From NCBI GenBank assembly GCA_023421955.1, contig JAEZSE010000005.1, positions 211,103 to 275,102 on the forward strand: 64,000 nt of DNA, given 5' to 3'. This DNA is from Bacillota bacterium. GTDB lineage: Bacteria > Bacillota > Clostridia > Christensenellales > UMGS416. A program made the position numbers and the translations under genes. Below the pieces are notes generated by a model. It saw only the letters and a list, made by a program, of their open reading frames with translations, ran no database searches and was not told the origin of the DNA. Shown here in pieces: positions 61,033 to 64,000 of this stretch. The number at the start of each line of letters is the position of its first letter. Position 1 is the stretch's first letter.

Positions 61033-63653
61033 TGAAGAGCTATATCAATATCACTTCCAAGTATCTGCGCGTGCAAAAAAAGCGATCAGTGCTCACGGTG
61101 ATTGGCATCATCCTATCTGTGGCGTTGATTACCGGTGTCGGTGCGATATTTTTCAGCATGTTTGATGCGCAGATGCGCATCACAATCCGGGACAATGGCA
61201 GCTACCACGCAGCTGTTTCAAATGTGCCCGGAGACAAGGTTGATACCCTTCGGAAAAACGTCGGACTTGAGAAAGCCGGTGTAGCGGAATACCTGGGTTA
61301 TGCAGCGTACGCGGCCAACGAAAAAAACGAGTATGATCCCCCCTATAAATACTTATCAGTCAGGGCGATGGATAACCAAGCGATGGCGCTGTTGCCTTAT
61401 TTGCTGGAAGATGGCCGCATGCCGGCTGCCGAAGGCGAGATCGCCCTGGATTACTGGACGGTCAAATATTTCAAAGGTGATGTGAAGCTGGGCAGCACGA
61501 TCACACTAGACATCGGCACACGCTCCATGCCTGACGGTACACCGCTGCCAAGCGATGAGTACAGCGATCCATCTGAACAATTCACCAAGGCGGAAACAAG
61601 GCAATACACTCTGGTAGGACTGTTGAAGCCCAGCTATATCGACAACCGGAACTTTGGCAGGGCTGTAGCCTATATGGATCCGGAAACCTTGCCCAAAACC
61701 GGCAGTTACACCGCATATCTGAAGGTTAATTCGATCCGTGATATCCAGGGCCAGATCAAGCGTATAATTTCTGCAGCCGGGATTACAAGTGGTAGCGGAG
61801 AGACCAAAATCTCTTATAATGACAAAATCCTTCGCCTGTATGCGCAAAGCCTGAATGAGATGCTGAACGACACTGTGCTGGTAATTTTTGGCGTCATCAT
61901 CCTGCTTGTCATCATTGCAACGATTGCGGTGATCTACAACGCCTTCAATATTTCCGTCATAGAGCGTGTGTCGCAGTTTGGTTTACTTCGCTGCGTGGGG
62001 GCCACACCCAGGCAGATTCGCAGCATCGTGTTTCGCGAGGCACTGATTCTGGGAGCCATCGGTATCCCGGTCGGTATTGTGTGCGGCACCATCGCAATGG
62101 CCATCGTGTTCGCTGTCATTTCTGCTGTGGCCCCAGACATGATTGAGGGTGGCATGCAATTGGTTATGTCGCCCTATTTGGTGTTGGCAAGCGTGCTGAT
62201 CGGATCATTCACCATCTATCTGTCAGCATTTCTTCCCGCCCGCAAAGCCGGTAAAATCTCACCGATGGAAGCGGTGCGCGGCACCGGTGCGTTCAAGAAG
62301 GAAAAATTCCGCAAGACAGACCGTTACCGCTTGGTGTTGAAGCTGCTTGGCGCCGAAGGCTGGATGGCATGGAAAAACCTTGGCCGAAACCGCAAGCGTT
62401 TTTACATCACAGTTTTCTCAATGGTGATCAGCATTGTGTTGTTCATTGTGTTCAGTTCACTGGTTCAATTCGCGTTCCAGTCTGGTGCTGTAAATGACGC
62501 AGATTTGCCCACCTATTCTGTTTCAACCAGAAATTTCAAACAAGGTCTGGATTTAACAGAGCAGGAGATTGCTGCGCTTCGCGGCATGCAGGGTGTTGAT
62601 TATGTGCTGCGACACTCCACCGCCTGGGGAGGGGAGGCTGTTTTACCTCGAAGCAAGCTAGACGACAGGGCTGTAGATTTCATAAATAAAGAATACGGCA
62701 TGGAGTTAGGCAATGATGTCGCGAAGCTGGTCAATGGGAGCTTGCTTTGTTATGGAGACGAATCACTAGACATCATGATGGAAAAGCTCGGAATCAATAA
62801 ACTAGACAAAAACGCATTCCTCAGTGGTCAGGGCATCATCCTGATCAACGGTGCAGCGTTTTATGACAATGACAACAACAAAACTGTCCTTACAGACATG
62901 ACCAATTTAGCGGTGGATGATACAATTGATGTCGCTTTCCCCATCCCCAATGAGGAGGGAAGCGAATCGGAGCAAGTGGAGACAATCACCCGCACTGTCA
63001 AAGTGCTTGCTGTTGTGGAGGAGGGGTTGGCGGGTAATGCCAGATCCACCAGCGGCGGCATCATGGCCATTGGTTCAGAAAAGCTATATACTGAGCTGAT
63101 AACCCAAACCCCATTCCCCAGCCAGTTGGTCATTATGATGCAGGACGGTGCGGACCACAGCCAAATCAAGGCTTATCTGGATAAGTATGATGGCGAATAT
63201 AATGTGTATGATTTTGACGAGGCCGCAAAGAGTCAAAAGCAGGTTTGGGTTGTGTTGAGTATTTTCCTGTATGGCTTTGTGTCAGTGATCTCACTGATCG
63301 GATGCCTGAACATCATCAATACGATCAGCACAAACATCATCCTGCGTACACGTGAACTTTCTGTGATGCGGGCTATCGGAATGGCCGAGAGAAACGTGCG
63401 AAAAATGATTGCGATGGAAAGCATCCTGCATGGTGCTGCGGCAGCTCTCATCGGTTCAGTTGCAGGCACAGTCTTATCATGGCTGCTTTACAATACGATG
63501 ATATCCGTCCGTGAATTCCCTTGGGAATTGCCATGGCAGCAAATATTGATCGCCATAGGAGTATCTGCGCTTGTTGCGGTCATATCGGCTCTGGTTCCGC
63601 TGAAGCGGATCAACTCCGGCGTGATTATGGAGGGAATCCGAGGGGAAGAATAA
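61032..63653 (+). CDS. FtsX-like ABC transporter permease (two FtsX domains)
   Basis: The 873-residue permease starts with one helix (about 18-40), followed by a large extracytoplasmic domain, then three helices (about 275-400, first FtsX block: FGLLRCVGATPRQIRSIVFREALILG). A second unit has one helix near 460, another extracytoplasmic domain and three final helices with LSVMRAIGMAERNVRKMIAMES. This is the duplicated 8-helix layout of clostridial MacB-like or bacitracin-type exporters. A terminator follows directly. Regulation by the two-component system upstream is plausible. Confidence 0.9.
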   Translation: MKSYINITSKYLRVQKKRSVLTVIGIILSVALITGVGAIFFSMFDAQMRITIRDNGSYHAAVSNVPGDKVDTLRKNVGLEKAGVAEYLGYAAYAANEKNEYDPPYKYLSVRAMDNQAMALLPYLLEDGRMPAAEGEIALDYWTVKYFKGDVKLGSTITLDIGTRSMPDGTPLPSDEYSDPSEQFTKAETRQYTLVGLLKPSYIDNRNFGRAVAYMDPETLPKTGSYTAYLKVNSIRDIQGQIKRIISAAGITSGSGETKISYNDKILRLYAQSLNEMLNDTVLVIFGVIILLVIIATIAVIYNAFNISVIERVSQFGLLRCVGATPRQIRSIVFREALILGAIGIPVGIVCGTIAMAIVFAVISAVAPDMIEGGMQLVMSPYLVLASVLIGSFTIYLSAFLPARKAGKISPMEAVRGTGAFKKEKFRKTDRYRLVLKLLGAEGWMAWKNLGRNRKRFYITVFSMVISIVLFIVFSSLVQFAFQSGAVNDADLPTYSVSTRNFKQGLDLTEQEIAALRGMQGVDYVLRHSTAWGGEAVLPRSKLDDRAVDFINKEYGMELGNDVAKLVNGSLLCYGDESLDIMMEKLGINKLDKNAFLSGQGIILINGAAFYDNDNNKTVLTDMTNLAVDDTIDVAFPIPNEEGSESEQVETITRTVKVLAVVEEGLAGNARSTSGGIMAIGSEKLYTELITQTPFPSQLVIMMQDGADHSQIKAYLDKYDGEYNVYDFDEAAKSQKQVWVVLSIFLYGFVSVISLIGCLNIINTISTNIILRTRELSVMRAIGMAERNVRKMIAMESILHGAAAALIGSVAGTVLSWLLYNTMISVREFPWELPWQQILIAIGVSALVAVISALVPLKRINSGVIMEGIRGEE

Positions 63654-63667
63654 CTCTCAGGTAAATC

Positions 63668-63699
63668 AGCTCTCCCCAGCTTTTGGGGAGAGCTTTTTT
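63668..63699 (+). terminator. intrinsic terminator of the ABC transporter operon
   Basis: AGCTCTCCCC (63668-63677) and GGGGAGAGCT (63685-63694) form a perfect 10-bp stem, 7-base loop, followed by a run of T. Confidence 0.93.
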
Positions 63700-63874
63700 C
63701 TTTTCTGGGAACTAAACCGTACTTCTTTTCGTTATATATGTTGGAAACTGGGCCATGGCGTCGATTGGGTTGCGCCACTGATGTGTTTGAGGTAAAATGC
63801 ATGGATGGCACAAACAGTTGACATGAAACCGGCGTTATAGTCGGCATAATATGCAGACGGGTGGTAGAATTCAA

Positions 63875-64000
63875 ATGAAGCAGTTTTTCACAAAGAAGAG
63901 GATCATTCTTGGCGCGGTAATGCTGGTCGTGTTGCTTCTGGGTGCCGGCGTGGTTTATGCCGCAACAACCTGGAGCCAGATCACAAGCAATCAGATGGAT
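63875..64000 (+). CDS. exported or membrane-anchored protein, 3' end outside window
   Basis: The frame is open from ATG 63875 to the window edge (42 codons). It begins KQFFTKKRIILGAVMLVVLLLGAG-like: a basic start, one hydrophobic segment and VVYAATTW, a typical signal peptide or N-terminal anchor. A weak GGTGG precedes the ATG. The product cannot be named from this fragment. Confidence 0.6.
   Translation, partial: MKQFFTKKRIILGAVMLVVLLLGAGVVYAATTWSQITSNQMD

Noticed and set aside
63818..63850. promoter TTGACA ... CATAAT before the last gene
   Set aside because: The spacer is 21 bases, too long for sigma-A; no better -10 at the right distance.

Overview
The window reads as chromosome of a spore-forming, anaerobic Gram-positive bacterium, most likely a Clostridia lineage with moderately high GC. 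The basis is yabP/yabQ spore-cortex genes, a CotH-family protein, a PurR-type pur operon repressor beside glmU-prs-pth and mfd-PpiC foldase genes, a c-di-GMP-I riboswitch, a proton pyrophosphatase, and B12 salvage under a cobalamin riboswitch. No species can be named from this. No prophage, IS element, CRISPR, rRNA or tRNA was seen. Layout: 1-6.3 kb holds a surface/polyphosphate-type cluster (CotH fragment, VTC domain, DUF4956, a DUF4832 protein), then a c-di-GMP-I riboswitch whose expression platform hides the ribosome binding site of a second, secreted DUF4832-FN3 protein. 6.3-13.9 kb carries a Rieske flavoprotein, a lipid-sugar GT2 plus GT-C pair, trmL, an AEC transporter, an acyltransferase and a GNAT protein. 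14.1-19.8 kb holds an Lrp-aminotransferase-DUF362 operon, rlmA, an amino-acid racemase and rtcB. 20.2-25.4 kb is a 2-oxoacid dehydrogenase operon in the order E2, E3, fused E1 alpha/beta, with a clear promoter and an overlapping dyad. 25.5-31.7 kb holds rnk, a LigB-type dioxygenase, a type-B carboxylesterase, a TPR-GAF-GGDEF diguanylate cyclase and yabPQ. 31.7-37.9 kb is a housekeeping block: murC (reverse), purR-glmU-prs-HAD-pth. 37.9-45 kb holds a methyltransferase, a uracil-type permease with a structured leader, hppA, a QueG-like Fe-S protein and three small reverse genes. 45-50.7 kb holds mfd, a DUF1989 protein and a PpiC lipoprotein. 50.7-57 kb is a B12 uptake and salvage operon: FecCD-type permease and ATPase, cobU, cobT, cobS, a second CobU-like protein without the P-loop lysine, a HAD phosphatase and cobO. 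57-64 kb holds a two-component system, an HD protein, a small unknown gene behind a hairpin that also hides its ribosome binding site, a MacB/FtsX-type ABC transporter and the start of an exported protein. The most interesting thread is nucleotide signalling and RNA control: a GGDEF enzyme with an apparently intact inhibitory site, a c-di-GMP riboswitch controlling a surface protein next to a poorly understood CotH/VTC/DUF4956 cluster, and a second gene with the same hidden-RBS layout. All functions are predictions from sequence; no database search was run.
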